From the NCBI GenBank assembly GCA_965220985.1, contig OZ244854.1, positions 372,001-436,000 on the forward strand: a stretch of DNA of 64,000 bases, in the 5' to 3' direction. This document shows, piece by piece, positions 9,039-18,084 of the stretch. This DNA is from JAPPHA01 sp965220985. Its GTDB lineage: Bacteria > Pseudomonadota > Alphaproteobacteria > Rhodobacterales > Rhodobacteraceae. Made by a program: the position numbers and the translations under genes. Each line of letters starts with the position of its first letter. Within the stretch, counting starts at the first letter, position 1. The notes below the pieces were generated by a model. The model searched no databases. It was given only the letters and a program-made list of their open reading frames with translations, and was not told where the DNA came from.

Positions 9039-9805
9039 GAAAGGCTCTCCAAGAGATCGCGGATCGCGTCGCTCAGCAGGTTGGCCCAGCGTTCCGCCCC
9101 TGCGTCCGTGTCGATCTGATCGTTGCGGATCTCGATCAGGCAGTGGTGGATGTCGAGAGGTTCGACGTGGACGGGGATGAACCAGTCGGTTTCATCCTCA
9201 ATCCGATAGGGTTGGTTCAGCGCCAGCACCGTCTCTGGTGCGGCAGCATGCACATGCGACATCAGGTGTTCGGCGGCCCCCAACTGGGTGCGGGCCAGGA
9301 ACCCTGCGTGCCAGGGCCGGGCCTCGCCGCCAAACTGCGGCGTGAAGGAATGGATCGAAAAAGCGCAGGCGCGCGGGTGCATGTTCAAATGAGTGGAAAT
9401 TGCCCGATCAAGCGGGGTGAAAACCTCGTCGATCCGTGCCGCCTGTTGCCACGCGGGCACGTTCCGATTGCCCGGGATGGCGACGCCATCGCTGATGTCC
9501 GGAATCGATCCGTGCCCTCCGGGTCGCCGGTTGGAATCGATCACGAGGCGGCTGTAGCGTTGCAGGACAAGTGGCGCTCCCAATCGATCCGCCAACCGTC
9601 GCGCCAGGTTTTCCGCACCAATGTCCCAGCCACGGTGGCTCTCGATCACGTCCCTATCCAGGCCCAGTTCGTCCAGAACGCCTGGAATGGCCTTGCCGGC
9701 ATGCTCGCACAGGAGGAACACCGGGCTGTCGCTGCCGAGGTTCAAGACCTCGACAGGGTCCGGATCGCGGGCGCTCAGCAGGGTCGACAGGGCAGCCGTC
9801 GTCAT
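9035..9805 (-). CDS. N-formylglutamate amidohydrolase family protein
   Basis: A 256-residue protein of the N-formylglutamate deformylase (HutG-like) family. Conserved blocks are LLCEHAGKAIP, HRGWDIGAENLARRL, YSRLVIDSNR, AFSIHSFTP and HHCLIEIRNDQI. The family removes formyl or similar N-acyl groups from glutamate-like substrates in the cytoplasm. No other histidine-utilisation genes are nearby, so it probably serves the adjacent importer and hydrolase rather than hut catabolism. It is the first gene of the leftward operon, divergent from the RpiR gene across 83 bp. Confidence 0.85.
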   Translation of the reverse strand: MTTAALSTLLSARDPDPVEVLNLGSDSPVFLLCEHAGKAIPGVLDELGLDRDVIESHRGWDIGAENLARRLADRLGAPLVLQRYSRLVIDSNRRPGGHGSIPDISDGVAIPGNRNVPAWQQAARIDEVFTPLDRAISTHLNMHPRACAFSIHSFTPQFGGEARPWHAGFLARTQLGAAEHLMSHVHAAAPETVLALNQPYRIEDETDWFIPVHVEPLDIHHCLIEIRNDQIDTDAGAERWANLLSDAIRDLLESLS

Positions 9806-9830
9806 GGGGAAAGTCTAGGGCAAATAAATT

Positions 9831-9866
9831 TTCAGAGTCAACGATTTTTTGGTTGACTGAAAAAAA
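9831..9866. promoter_or_regulatory. Divergent control region with inverted repeat (RpiR candidate operator)
   Basis: The 83-bp AT-rich region between the leftward operon and the RpiR gene contains AGTCAAC (9836-9842) and GTTGACT (9852-9858) as a perfect inverted repeat with 9-bp spacing. Flanking TTTTCA and GAAAAA extend the symmetry with one unpaired base. Its position between divergent units makes it a good candidate operator for the adjacent regulator. Confidence 0.5.
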
Positions 9867-9888
9867 ATTATCATCGACCTTCGGCACC

Positions 9889-10731
9889 ATGAACATCCGC
9901 GATTGCATCGAGCAGAACTCGGAAAGCCTCACCCGGTCCGAGCGCAAACTGGCAACGGCGCTTCTGTCCGATTACCCCTATGCCGGGCTTCACTCGATCC
10001 AGGAACTGGCCGGGCGTGCAGAGGTTTCGGCTTCCTCGATCACCCGCTTCGTGACCAAGATCGGGCTCGGCGGGTACCAGGAGATGCAGCGCAGTCTCCT
10101 GGAAGAGCTGCGGGCTGGCGACCGCTCTCCCGTCGAGTTGCACGAGGCGGGGCGTCGGATCGAAGGCGGCTATCTTGCCGAATTCCTGTCGCGTGCCGGC
10201 GCCCAGATGCAGTCTGCCAGCGATACTGTGACCGAAGCCCAGTTCTTGCGAATCTGTGAGCGGCTGGCTGATCCAAAATGCAAGGTCTATGCGCTTGGCG
10301 GGCGAACGAGCGACAGCATCGCCCAGCAATTGTCGTTTCACCTGCGTCAGGCGCGCAAGGGTGTCTCGCATCTGCCGCGAGATCCGCAGACCTGGCCGGA
10401 ATACCTGTTGCGTCTTTCTCCGGGTGACGTTTTCTTTCTTTTCGATTTCCGCCGATACGAATCCGCCCTGACCCAACTTGCGAAAGAGGCGGCGTCCCGC
10501 AAGGCGCAATTGTTTCTGATGACGGACACGTGGCTGTCTCCGGCCACCCGTCACGCAACCGAAGTCTTGGCGGTCCCGATTGAGACCGGCACGGTTTGGG
10601 ACAGCTATTCCGCAGCGCTTGCGGTGACGGAAGCGCTGGTCACCCGCGTTGCCGAAGATTCGTGGGATTCGACAAGTTCCCGGATCAAGGCCTGGGATGC
10701 GGCAAGACAAATGGATGGAGAATCCGAATGA
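9889..10731 (+). CDS. MurR/RpiR-family transcriptional regulator
   Basis: A 280-residue protein with an N-terminal RpiR helix-turn-helix (SLTRSERKLATALLSDYPYAGLHSIQELAGRAEVSASSITRF, about 12-53) and a C-terminal SIS-type effector domain (VYALGGRTSDSIAQQLSFHLRQ, about 128-150, onward). The start MNIRDCIEQN at 9889 matches the family; an upstream extension of the frame crosses the promoter region and was rejected. It is divergent to the hydrolase-transporter operon and shares a 4-bp overlap with the following glutamine-synthetase-like gene. It is the likely regulator of both. Confidence 0.9.
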   Translation: MNIRDCIEQNSESLTRSERKLATALLSDYPYAGLHSIQELAGRAEVSASSITRFVTKIGLGGYQEMQRSLLEELRAGDRSPVELHEAGRRIEGGYLAEFLSRAGAQMQSASDTVTEAQFLRICERLADPKCKVYALGGRTSDSIAQQLSFHLRQARKGVSHLPRDPQTWPEYLLRLSPGDVFFLFDFRRYESALTQLAKEAASRKAQLFLMTDTWLSPATRHATEVLAVPIETGTVWDSYSAALAVTEALVTRVAEDSWDSTSSRIKAWDAARQMDGESE

Positions 10732-12029
10732 GCGACCTGATTTTCGCCGCAACATGCGACTTGGCAGGCAAGGTGCGCGGCAAGGCATTTCCTGCTGACC
10801 AGTTGGAAATGCGCTTGAAGCGCGGTGTCGGCTGGACGCCGACCAACGTGCAGATCAACTGCTTTGACGGGATTGCGGACAGCCCATTTGGCGCCTTGGG
10901 CGACTTGCTGCTGGTGCCCGACGAGTCCGCGTCTGTCACCGCAGATTTCGGAGAGCGAACGGAACGCTTCATGCTGGGCGACATCGTGTCGCTGGATGGA
11001 GAACCCTGGGATTTCTGCACGCGGGCATTGCTCAGATCCGCACTGAAGAGGCTGGAGAACGTGGCCGGCGTCAGCCTGCGCGCCGCATTCGAGCACGAGT
11101 TTCAGATCAAGGGCGACAACCAGCAAATCGGTGAAGGCTATGGTCGCAACGGGTTCGAAGCGCACCGCGAATTATGCGAGATGCTGATGGCGCAGATCGA
11201 AGCCGCAGGCTTTAGCCCCGACAGCATCATGAAGGAATATGGCCCCAATCAATACGAGGTCGTGATCGGCCCCGAGACCGGTGTGCGCGCCGCCGATGCT
11301 GCCGTGATCGTGCGTGAATTGACCCGATCCGTCGCGCGCCATCTTGGAGAGACCGCGACCTATGCCCCAATCCTGGACACCGCCACCGTTGGCAATGGTG
11401 TCCATATCCACATGAGTTTTGTCCGGACGGACGGATCGCCAGCAACCTACGACGAGAACGGCCCATGCGGCATGTCCGCGTTGACCTCTGCCTTTGCCGC
11501 CGGGGTGCTCAAGTATCTCGACAGCATCCTGGCCCTGACTGCGCCATCGGTTGTTTCCTACCAGCGACTGACCCCGCATCGCTGGTCTGCGGCTTACAAC
11601 AACCTTGGCTTCCGCGACCGCGAGGCGTCCTTGCGCGTCTGCCCCGTCACCGCCAAGGATTCCGCCAGCATCTCGTGCCAGTTCAACATCGAATACCGCG
11701 CCGCCGATGCTGCCGCCTGCCCCCATCTGGCACTTGCGGCCGTGGTGAATGCGGGCTGCCAGGGGATTGAAGAGGGGCTTGCGGCACCTGCGCCCACCGA
11801 AGAGGATCTGTCGCTGCTCACACCAGAAGCCTTGGCTCTACGCGGCTTCATCCGCCTGCCCGAAACACTCGATGCCGCGCTCAAGCGGTTTGGCGGCAAC
11901 GCCACGGTGCGCGGTTGGTTCCCAGACGCCTTTGCGGATGTCTATCTGGCCCACAAGGCCTCTGAAATCGCCCATGTGGCCGACATGGACGTGCCCGCGC
12001 AATGCGCGGCATATGCGGAGACCTACTGA
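10728..12029 (+). CDS. Glutamine synthetase family ligase (gamma-glutamyl-amine ligase-like)
   Basis: A 433-residue GS-fold protein. Visible elements are the metal-ligand motif AFEHEFQIKG, the central YGPNQYEVVIGPETG block, NGVHIHMSFV (ATP/metal His segment) and the arginine-rich RLTPHRWSAAYNNLGFRDREASLRVCP. The size and the lack of the adenylylation region place it with PuuA/GlnT-like gamma-glutamyl ligases rather than canonical GlnA. Translation is coupled to the RpiR gene by an ATGA overlap. In this neighbourhood it probably conjugates glutamate to an amine, or handles ammonia released by the hydrolases. The exact substrate is unknown. Confidence 0.85.
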   Translation: MSDLIFAATCDLAGKVRGKAFPADQLEMRLKRGVGWTPTNVQINCFDGIADSPFGALGDLLLVPDESASVTADFGERTERFMLGDIVSLDGEPWDFCTRALLRSALKRLENVAGVSLRAAFEHEFQIKGDNQQIGEGYGRNGFEAHRELCEMLMAQIEAAGFSPDSIMKEYGPNQYEVVIGPETGVRAADAAVIVRELTRSVARHLGETATYAPILDTATVGNGVHIHMSFVRTDGSPATYDENGPCGMSALTSAFAAGVLKYLDSILALTAPSVVSYQRLTPHRWSAAYNNLGFRDREASLRVCPVTAKDSASISCQFNIEYRAADAAACPHLALAAVVNAGCQGIEEGLAAPAPTEEDLSLLTPEALALRGFIRLPETLDAALKRFGGNATVRGWFPDAFADVYLAHKASEIAHVADMDVPAQCAAYAETY

Positions 12030-12108
12030 ATTTGCGGGCACCCTTCCGGGCGGAACCATCGACACGTTCAAGTTCGTCAATGGCCACTCATCCAACTCTG
12101 GCCACTCG

Positions 12109-12747
12109 TTATGCAGGGCTCGGTTCCATGAGTTCGATCTCTGCCAACTGGTGGTTCGCGCAACGATCCCGCATCGATTCTGCGGACAAATCCAGCACCG
12201 GATGCTTCCAGTCTAGCGCCACATCACACAATGGAACGAGAACAAATGCCCGATCCTGTATCCGGGGGTGGGGCAGAACCAGCCGGTCCGGTGCCACTTC
12301 GCTCTGACGGCTCGGTGGCAGGTCCTTCCACCAATGCCATGTCGCAACATCCGGGAGAACAAGATCGGCGACTGCCAAGAGATCAAGATCGATGACACGC
12401 GGCGCCCATCGAACACTTGGATCATCTTGCGAACGATCACGACCCAGCCGGCGTTCGATCGCGTGCAACGAGCGGATGATTTCTTCCGGTGCCATGTCGG
12501 TGGTAATCTTCACCGCCGCGTTGACAAAATCTGGACCTGCTCCCGGCGGCCAAGCAGGCGTTCGGTACAACCCGCTTTCTCGAACCGAACCATCTGCCAA
12601 ATTACCGATGGCATCGATCGCGGATTTGATCGTCTCCACCTTGTCGCGCCCCTTGAACGGCAGGTTTGCCCCAAGGGCCACCAAGCATGCTCTTGATTCA
12701 CTCAAATCCGACCATCCCATGTCTGCGAAGAGTTCGCCGCTGTCCAT
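12109..12747 (-). CDS. folK: 2-amino-4-hydroxy-6-hydroxymethyldihydropteridine diphosphokinase
   Basis: A 212-residue HPPK, which transfers pyrophosphate from ATP to 6-hydroxymethyl-dihydropterin in folate synthesis. Family motifs appear in order: CLVALGANLP, SGLYRTPAWP..FVNAA, IERRLGRDRS, WAPRVIDLDLLAV with the Mg-binding Asp pair, and LPHPRIQDRAFVLVPL. The ATG at 12747 is preferred over a TTG nine bases upstream. No folP or folB is beside it. It converges with the GS-like gene, separated by 79 bp. Confidence 0.93.
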   Translation of the reverse strand: MDSGELFADMGWSDLSESRACLVALGANLPFKGRDKVETIKSAIDAIGNLADGSVRESGLYRTPAWPPGAGPDFVNAAVKITTDMAPEEIIRSLHAIERRLGRDRSQDDPSVRWAPRVIDLDLLAVADLVLPDVATWHWWKDLPPSRQSEVAPDRLVLPHPRIQDRAFVLVPLCDVALDWKHPVLDLSAESMRDRCANHQLAEIELMEPSPA

Positions 12748-13312
12748 GACAAACAAATGTCATTGGTCATCGCCGCTTCGATCCGCGATTCTGGCATCCA
12801 CCTGCCTCCACTCACCGGATTCTGCGTTGGCGTCAACCGTGCCGGTGAAACTATCGCGTGACAATGATCACCGTTCCTTTCGTCCGATCGCATTGCATGA
12901 ATCAACAGCGACGTTGCCCAGCAGTCCATCCCGTCGCCAAACGACATTCCCATCGCTGATTCGCCATAGCGACCAATCCGCCAAGCCATTAAAAAGTATG
13001 GATGCATTCGCTGGACAATAGAATCAACGTGAACCCCGCCCCGAGCATAAACTTTGCGGCGTACGGCATTCGGGACATTCGCATGCCATCCAATGCCACT
13101 CCGGATCCCGCCCGTCATGGAGTGCTGGCGAGCAAGAAGACCAAAAGGGCATTGCCTCTCGGCCACCCAGCCCTTCCGTTCCCGAAGAGCGACATGCCCA
13201 ACCGACCAGTCAAAGCCTGGGGTCGGCGCACAGACGACCATCGAGCCACCCGTAAACCGTCTTGCAGCGAACTCGCTCGGCGGGTGAGACAGGTGAATTT
13301 CGGAGTCCGGCG
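12748..13312. other. 565-bp region without a supportable gene
   Basis: Open frames exist on both strands (for example minus-strand 12702-13352), but none shows a recognisable family, signal or ribosome binding site, and they overlap folK or the methyltransferase. The region presumably carries the divergent promoters of folK and the methyltransferase-rnhA pair; no clear -35/-10 pair was assigned. Confidence 0.5.
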
Positions 13313-13960
13313 ATGACAACCTCCCCGTCAGACCAGAAACTGTCGCCATCACCTGAGCACGGCGCGTTCGATCCGGCGACTGTCGAGTTCTACAACGACA
13401 ATGCGGCCGAATACGCGTCCTGGACGGGCAAGGATCGCGATACGCGGTTCCGAAGAAGAATGATCAAGCGCATTCCGAAGGGCGGATCGATCCTGGACCT
13501 CGGTTGCGGTGCGGGATGGGATTCGGCTGCGTTCGTTGAGGCGGGGTTTCGCGTGGTCGCGATCGATGCCTCCCTCGAACTCTTGCGTCACGCGCAGCGG
13601 ATACCAGGGCTGGAAGCACGAGAAATGCCGTTCGAACATCTCGAAGATGTCGACGAGTTCGACGGAATCTGGTCCAGCTTTTCGCTCCAGCACATTCCTC
13701 GTGAACGGATGCCAGCTGTAGCGGGGATCATTGCTCGTGCCATGAAACCCCATGGGTGGCTCTACATTGGCATCCAGAAAGGCCCGGAAACCCGACGCGA
13801 CAATTTGGGACGCCTGTATTGCCACTACCAGACCGACGAACTCGAACGCATTCTCTCGAACGTCGGTTTCGGGGAGTTCAAAAGCGAAGTGACGGCTGGC
13901 AAAGGCTACGATGGAAGCCAATGCGACCTGCTTCACCTAGAGGCGCAGCGAATTGCCTGA
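13313..13960 (+). CDS. Class I SAM-dependent methyltransferase
   Basis: A 215-residue protein. SAM-binding motif I is ILDLGCGAGWDSAAF (about 60-74), acidic motif II VVAIDAS follows, and motif IV-like DGIWSSFSLQHIPRERMPAV is typical of UbiE/Methyltransf_11-like enzymes. The start at 13313 (MTTSPSDQK) is chosen because upstream in-frame residues are not conserved in type. The acceptor substrate cannot be predicted. Its 3' end overlaps the rnhA start by 8 bp. Confidence 0.8.
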   Translation: MTTSPSDQKLSPSPEHGAFDPATVEFYNDNAAEYASWTGKDRDTRFRRRMIKRIPKGGSILDLGCGAGWDSAAFVEAGFRVVAIDASLELLRHAQRIPGLEAREMPFEHLEDVDEFDGIWSSFSLQHIPRERMPAVAGIIARAMKPHGWLYIGIQKGPETRRDNLGRLYCHYQTDELERILSNVGFGEFKSEVTAGKGYDGSQCDLLHLEAQRIA

Positions 13961-14450
13961 GATCTTTGCCTATACTGATGGCGCCTGTTCGGGAAACCCG
14001 GGCCCGGGTGGTTGGGGTGTCCTGCTCGTTGCAAGAGACGGCACCAACGTTGTTCGCGAAAAGGAACTTCGTGGCGGCGAGGCGATGACCACGAACAACC
14101 GCATGGAACTGACGGCCGCCATCAGGGCCCTTGAAGCGCTTTCGCATCCCTCGCAGATCACCGTGGTGACCGACAGCCGTTACGTGAAGGACGGGATCAC
14201 GAAATGGATCTCGAACTGGAAACGCAATAACTGGATGTCGGCGTCCGGCGATCCGGTGAAAAACAAGGAACTGTGGGAACGGCTCGACGAGATGCGAAGC
14301 CGGCATCGCGTCAATTGGGAGTGGATCAAGGGCCACCGCGGTCATCCCGAGAACGAGCGATCGGACGAACTGGCGAGACAGGGCATGCAGCCGTTTCGCA
14401 AGAGTCAATCGAAAGGAACCGGGACAAGGCTCGGTGGTGCCCCATCGTGA
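13953..14450 (+). CDS. rnhA: Ribonuclease HI
   Basis: A 165-residue RNase H1 that cleaves RNA in RNA-DNA hybrids. Catalytic residues are visible: Asp9 (YTDGACSGNPGPGGWG), Glu52 (NNRMELTAAI), Asp74 (VVTDSRYV) and Asp138 in HPENERSDELA, with His128 in WIKGHRGH. The start is TTG at 13953, the only one that gives the canonical N-terminus; AGAGGCG precedes it. Overlap with the methyltransferase stop suggests coupled translation. Confidence 0.96.
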   Translation: MPEIFAYTDGACSGNPGPGGWGVLLVARDGTNVVREKELRGGEAMTTNNRMELTAAIRALEALSHPSQITVVTDSRYVKDGITKWISNWKRNNWMSASGDPVKNKELWERLDEMRSRHRVNWEWIKGHRGHPENERSDELARQGMQPFRKSQSKGTGTRLGGAPS

Positions 14451-14625
14451 TTTCCATGCCCCCTTGTGGTTGCGACAATCTCTTGCCAAGGTCGCACCTT
14501 GCAACAAAGCTGGTTGATTGCGGCATTTTCATGCAGCTGGTCCGGGCTCCGCGTCTGCGCGGAACCCAGGACAAAACTGACAGGAGAAACAAGGCGGTGA
14601 CTTTTGACAAGAAAGGTCGGCAACC

Positions 14626-15603
14626 ATGAGTTCCTGGATCGTCGCCGATGTCGGGGGCAGCAATATCCGTTTCGCCTGCGCAGATGCATCCGGAGTCGTT
14701 GATGACTCGATCGCGTCGCTGAGTTGGAAAGCGACGCCCACCCTGTCGGAGGCGTTAAGCGTCTATTTTCGGGATCATGACATCGATGCGACGCTGGTTT
14801 CGAAACTGGTGATCGCCTTTGCCGGTCCGGCCATCCCCATCGATGGTCACTTCCGGTTCACGAACGTCCCAGTGTCATTCTCGCAGGAAGAATTGGCTAC
14901 CGTTGTTCCGGGTGCCGAAGTCACGATCATGAACGATTTCGCAGCCCAAGCCTACTGTCTGCTTGGACTTGAACCAGAGGACGTCGCGCCGCTCCAGGAT
15001 TTCGACGGCCGTTGGCCGCACGGAAACAGGGTCATTTTTGGCCCGGGGACAGGTCTCGGTGTCGCTCAGCTGATTCTCGAAGGCAGCAAACCCACTGTTG
15101 TTGCGGGCGAAGGGGGCAACGTTTCATTTGCGCCGCCAACTGACGAACTTGCGCAGCTTCGTGACCGGATCATCACCGAGGTTCAGCGACGCAGGCCTGA
15201 GAGCCCCGATCCCACCATGAAACCGCGTCAGGAGGACATCCTGTCCGGCAACGGCCTCGAGAACCTGCATTTCGCCCTTCATGGCGAACGCCGAAGCGCA
15301 GAAGAGATTTCGACCGAAGCACACAGTGGTGACAAAAAGGCAAAGAAGACCATCTCAATGTTCTTCGATCTGCTCGCGGGGATGGGAGCCGACTTGGCAC
15401 TGACCGGGTTGCCACGAGGAGGCCTGTTCATCAGCGGCGGGATGACACGACGCAACCTCGACCTCCTCGACAAGCAAAGGTTCAGGGAGATCTTCGAGGC
15501 TCGGTGGCGATATCAAGAAATCCTGGCCACGATTCCGATATTCGTTCTGATCAAGGATTCTTCAGGGCTCGAAGGTGCCGCAGAATTTGCGGCGATGCAG
15601 TGA
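14626..15603 (+). CDS. glk: Glucokinase
   Basis: A 325-residue protein of the bacterial glucokinase (Glk, ROK-unrelated) family. It starts SSWIVADVGGSNIRFA (phosphate-1 motif), continues with ...VTIMNDFAAQAY (catalytic Asp), GPGTGLGVAQL (phosphate-2), GEGGNVSFAP and FISGGMTRRN (adenosine motif). It phosphorylates glucose with ATP in the cytoplasm. Upstream at about 14544-14567 there is a 10-bp hairpin with one mismatch and no T-run, of unknown role. It converges with fmt. Confidence 0.95.
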   Translation: MSSWIVADVGGSNIRFACADASGVVDDSIASLSWKATPTLSEALSVYFRDHDIDATLVSKLVIAFAGPAIPIDGHFRFTNVPVSFSQEELATVVPGAEVTIMNDFAAQAYCLLGLEPEDVAPLQDFDGRWPHGNRVIFGPGTGLGVAQLILEGSKPTVVAGEGGNVSFAPPTDELAQLRDRIITEVQRRRPESPDPTMKPRQEDILSGNGLENLHFALHGERRSAEEISTEAHSGDKKAKKTISMFFDLLAGMGADLALTGLPRGGLFISGGMTRRNLDLLDKQRFREIFEARWRYQEILATIPIFVLIKDSSGLEGAAEFAAMQ

Positions 15604-15638
15604 CCTGATGGCACGCAGTCGAGTGACCGACTCCGCAA

Positions 15639-16556
15639 TCAGAACTGCGAACCGGGCGGGACAGGAAACCCGCGGCAGAACTCCCTGGCAGGAAGCGGTT
15701 TTTTCCCACTGCGTTGAAGTACCAGCAACCTGACGCCCCCCGTTCCGCACTGGACAGTCAGCTGATCGTCAAGGACGGTCCCAGGACAGGCAGATGCGGT
15801 GTCGCCGCCTGAAGGCGCAAGTTCCGAGCGCAGAATCCTGATTCTCTCCGATCCGACACTCGTCCACGCGCCCGGCGAACTGGACAGACCCCGGATCATG
15901 CAATCGACGGCTTCTGCTGGACGGGTCCAGTCGATGCGGGTTTCGCTATTTTCGATCTTCGATGCATAGGTTGCTGACGTCTCATCCTGCTCCACTGGCG
16001 TCAGCATCGCGAGCGATGGCAGCGTCTCACACAGCAGGTCGGCGCCGAGTTGCGCCAACCGATCGCCAAGCGTGTCGGCCGTATCCGCCCTACCAATCGG
16101 GATTTCTGTCTGGCAGTAGACGGGTCCCGAATCGATGCCGCGACCGACTCTCATGATCGACACGCCCGTCACATCATCGCCTTCCATGATCGCGCGCTGG
16201 ATCGGTGCCGCACCCCGCCAGCGCGGCAGAAGCGACGGATGCATGTTGATGCAGCCGTGTCTTGGGGCACCGAGGATCGCGTCGGGAAGGATCACGCCGT
16301 AAGCGACGACAACGGCCGCGTCCGCCCCCAATTCTTCGAAATCGCGTCGTTCGGATTCGGAGAATCGATCCGGGCACCGGACCGGAATCCCGAGCTCTTC
16401 GGCAGCGATCTGAACGGCACATGGCGTAAGTTTCTTTTTGCGACCGGCCGGGCGAGGCGGAGGGCAGTAGGCTGCAATCACATCGTGGCCGTGGGCAAGC
16501 AGGCCTTCGAGCGTCGGTACCGCGAAACTGGGTGTCCCCATGAAAACGGTGCGCAT
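15639..16556 (-). CDS. fmt: Methionyl-tRNA formyltransferase
   Basis: A 305-residue enzyme that formylates initiator Met-tRNA using 10-formyl-tetrahydrofolate. Motifs: RTVFMGTPSFAVPTLEGL at the N-terminus, GCINMHPSLLPRWRGAAPIQRAI with the catalytic Asn/His region, and VGRGIDSGPVY with the catalytic Asp. The C-terminal OB-fold domain is present. ATG at 16556 is preferred over the TTG just upstream. It lies 96 bp downstream of def on the same strand, the classical def-fmt pairing. Confidence 0.96.
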   Translation of the reverse strand: MRTVFMGTPSFAVPTLEGLLAHGHDVIAAYCPPPRPAGRKKKLTPCAVQIAAEELGIPVRCPDRFSESERRDFEELGADAAVVVAYGVILPDAILGAPRHGCINMHPSLLPRWRGAAPIQRAIMEGDDVTGVSIMRVGRGIDSGPVYCQTEIPIGRADTADTLGDRLAQLGADLLCETLPSLAMLTPVEQDETSATYASKIENSETRIDWTRPAEAVDCMIRGLSSSPGAWTSVGSERIRILRSELAPSGGDTASACPGTVLDDQLTVQCGTGGVRLLVLQRSGKKPLPAREFCRGFPVPPGSQF

Positions 16557-16652
16557 CAACGGAACCTACGTGACAGTTGAGGGGCAGATTCCCCCGAAGC
16601 GCGGAATTTGCTGTGGTCCATCGAACCCCGACGGGAATGACGAAACATCCCG

Positions 16653-17192
16653 TCATTCATTCGCAGACTTCCTGCTCTTAAGCTGTTCTTTTTTCTGCTT
16701 GCGCATCTTCTTGGAAATCATCGTGCGCTTGACGAGGGAGAGGTGATCGATGAACAGCTTGCCGTTCAGGTGGTCGAGTTCGTGTTGAACACAGACAGCC
16801 TGCACACCGTCGAAGGTTCGCAGGTGCTCGCGCTCGTCCAGCCCGGTGTATTTTACCTGTACCGTGACCGGTCGCGTGACGTCTCCAAAGTGCCCTGGCA
16901 GCGACAGGCAGCCCTCTTCGCGAACGTCTTTCTCCTCGGCCATCGAAACGATCTCCGGGTTGATCAGCACTTCGGAGGATGGGGGATCGTCTTCGGCTTC
17001 GGTCGTGTCCATCACGAACATGCGGATCACCTTGCCAACCTGCGGTGCCGCCAGCCCGATACCGGGTGCGTCGTACATGGTTTCCACCATGTCAGCGGCG
17101 AGTTTCCGGATCGAGGCATTCACCTCGTTCACCGGCGCACATTTTCGTCTCAGACGAGGGTCCGGAAAGATCACGATCGGCAGGATTGGCAT
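16653..17192 (-). CDS. def: Peptide deformylase
   Basis: A 179-residue metalloenzyme that removes the N-formyl group from nascent proteins. All three family motifs are present: GIGLAAPQ (44-51), EGCLS with metal ligand Cys95, and HELDH with His137, Glu138 and His141. The C-terminus is lysine-rich (KKMRKQKKEQLKSRK), as is common for proteins that dock at the ribosome exit. It precedes fmt. Confidence 0.97.
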   Translation of the reverse strand: MPILPIVIFPDPRLRRKCAPVNEVNASIRKLAADMVETMYDAPGIGLAAPQVGKVIRMFVMDTTEAEDDPPSSEVLINPEIVSMAEEKDVREEGCLSLPGHFGDVTRPVTVQVKYTGLDEREHLRTFDGVQAVCVQHELDHLNGKLFIDHLSLVKRTMISKKMRKQKKEQLKSRKSANE

Positions 17193-17811
17193 GGCGGCGG
17201 CTTAGTCAATTACCGTGCAGACGGCAACCCGAGAGCTTTACAGTCATCACGACAGCATCGACGGTCCCCAGCTGTGTCACAACGTTGGTCAGGGCCAGTT
17301 TCCGTAATGCGGTCGCGGGTGGTGACAAACCGGCAAACATGTCACGCTCAGGTAGAAGTGGCAGAGGTTGTTCAGCTCTTGGAAACGCCCCGGCTCGGAA
17401 TTCTCGAACCGTTGAATTCTTGCCCTTCATCACTTTCGTGACGGATTTTCGATAGTGGCCAGTCAACTGAGGCCAGTTGCCGCCGATCCGGCCAAATTCA
17501 TGAGAAATGCCCGGTGGTCTCCGCCGTGAGGGCAACACATCTGCTCGGAGAATTTGTCGCATTGCATTCCCACAAGAAACCATGACATGACCTGTTGGGA
17601 GGCGACGACAAGGCGTTTTGACGGGCATCGCCTTCCGGACTGATCGGCCAAAACAGAACATTGGCACGGCCAGTTCGTTGCAAAGGAGCTACATTTCTCA
17701 GGATCTCTAGAGTGATCTGGAACCGGGTTGCAGTGCTCGAGGCGGGACGTAACAGGTGATGTCGATCTCGATCCTCGGCATTGATGACCACCACTGAAGG
17801 AAGCAGGACAA
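17193..17811. other. 619-bp region without a supportable gene
   Basis: Several short frames overlap each other on the minus strand (17206-17667, 17463-17837), but their composition (Cys/Arg/Ser rich) is unlike the real proteins around and no family is recognised. It separates def from a truncated HigA-like gene and may be decayed DNA. Confidence 0.45.
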
Positions 17812-18084
17812 ATGGCGACAGAAACCAACCAATTCAAACCGGACTATGCGATCCCGCCGGGATGGATCCTTGAGGAATACCTGCAGACCATGGGCATTTC
17901 ACAAACGGAATTCGCCCGCCGATGTGGCCTCTCGCTCGATTTGGTCAACGGTATCATCACGGGCGAGGCTCCGCTTGAACCAGCGGCGGCATTGCAGTTT
18001 GAACGGGTACTTGGTCTTGATGCCGGCATCTGGCTCGGAATTGAATCGCGGTACTCGCGAAGAGGTCGCTCGGTCACTCAATGA
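17812..18084 (+). pseudogene. HigA-like XRE helix-turn-helix gene, probably frameshifted and truncated
   Basis: The 90-residue frame is a clear HigA/VapI-type XRE protein: YAIPPGWILEEYLQTMGISQTEFARRCGLSLDLVNGIITGEAPLEPAAALQFERVLGLDAGIWLGIESRY. Family members continue from this point as RYREE-A-R. Here the current frame reads SRRGRSVTQ and stops, while the next frame reads REEVARSLND. A single extra T in TACTCGCGAAGAGG (about 18050-18060) explains this. No HigB-like toxin is upstream and no continuation is recognised downstream. It could still act as a short DNA-binding antitoxin; I judge it a remnant of a longer regulator. Confidence 0.6.

Noticed and set aside
12702..13352. 216-codon minus-strand frame between folK and the methyltransferase
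   Set aside because: Overlaps both neighbours and its composition (W, C, M, R rich without pattern) looks like non-coding sequence.
14544..14567. Hairpin upstream of glk as a terminator
   Set aside because: 10-bp stem with one mismatch but no T-run on either side; role not supported.
17206..17837. Minus-strand frames upstream of the HigA-like gene
   Set aside because: Two mutually overlapping frames without a family, ribosome site or coding-like composition.
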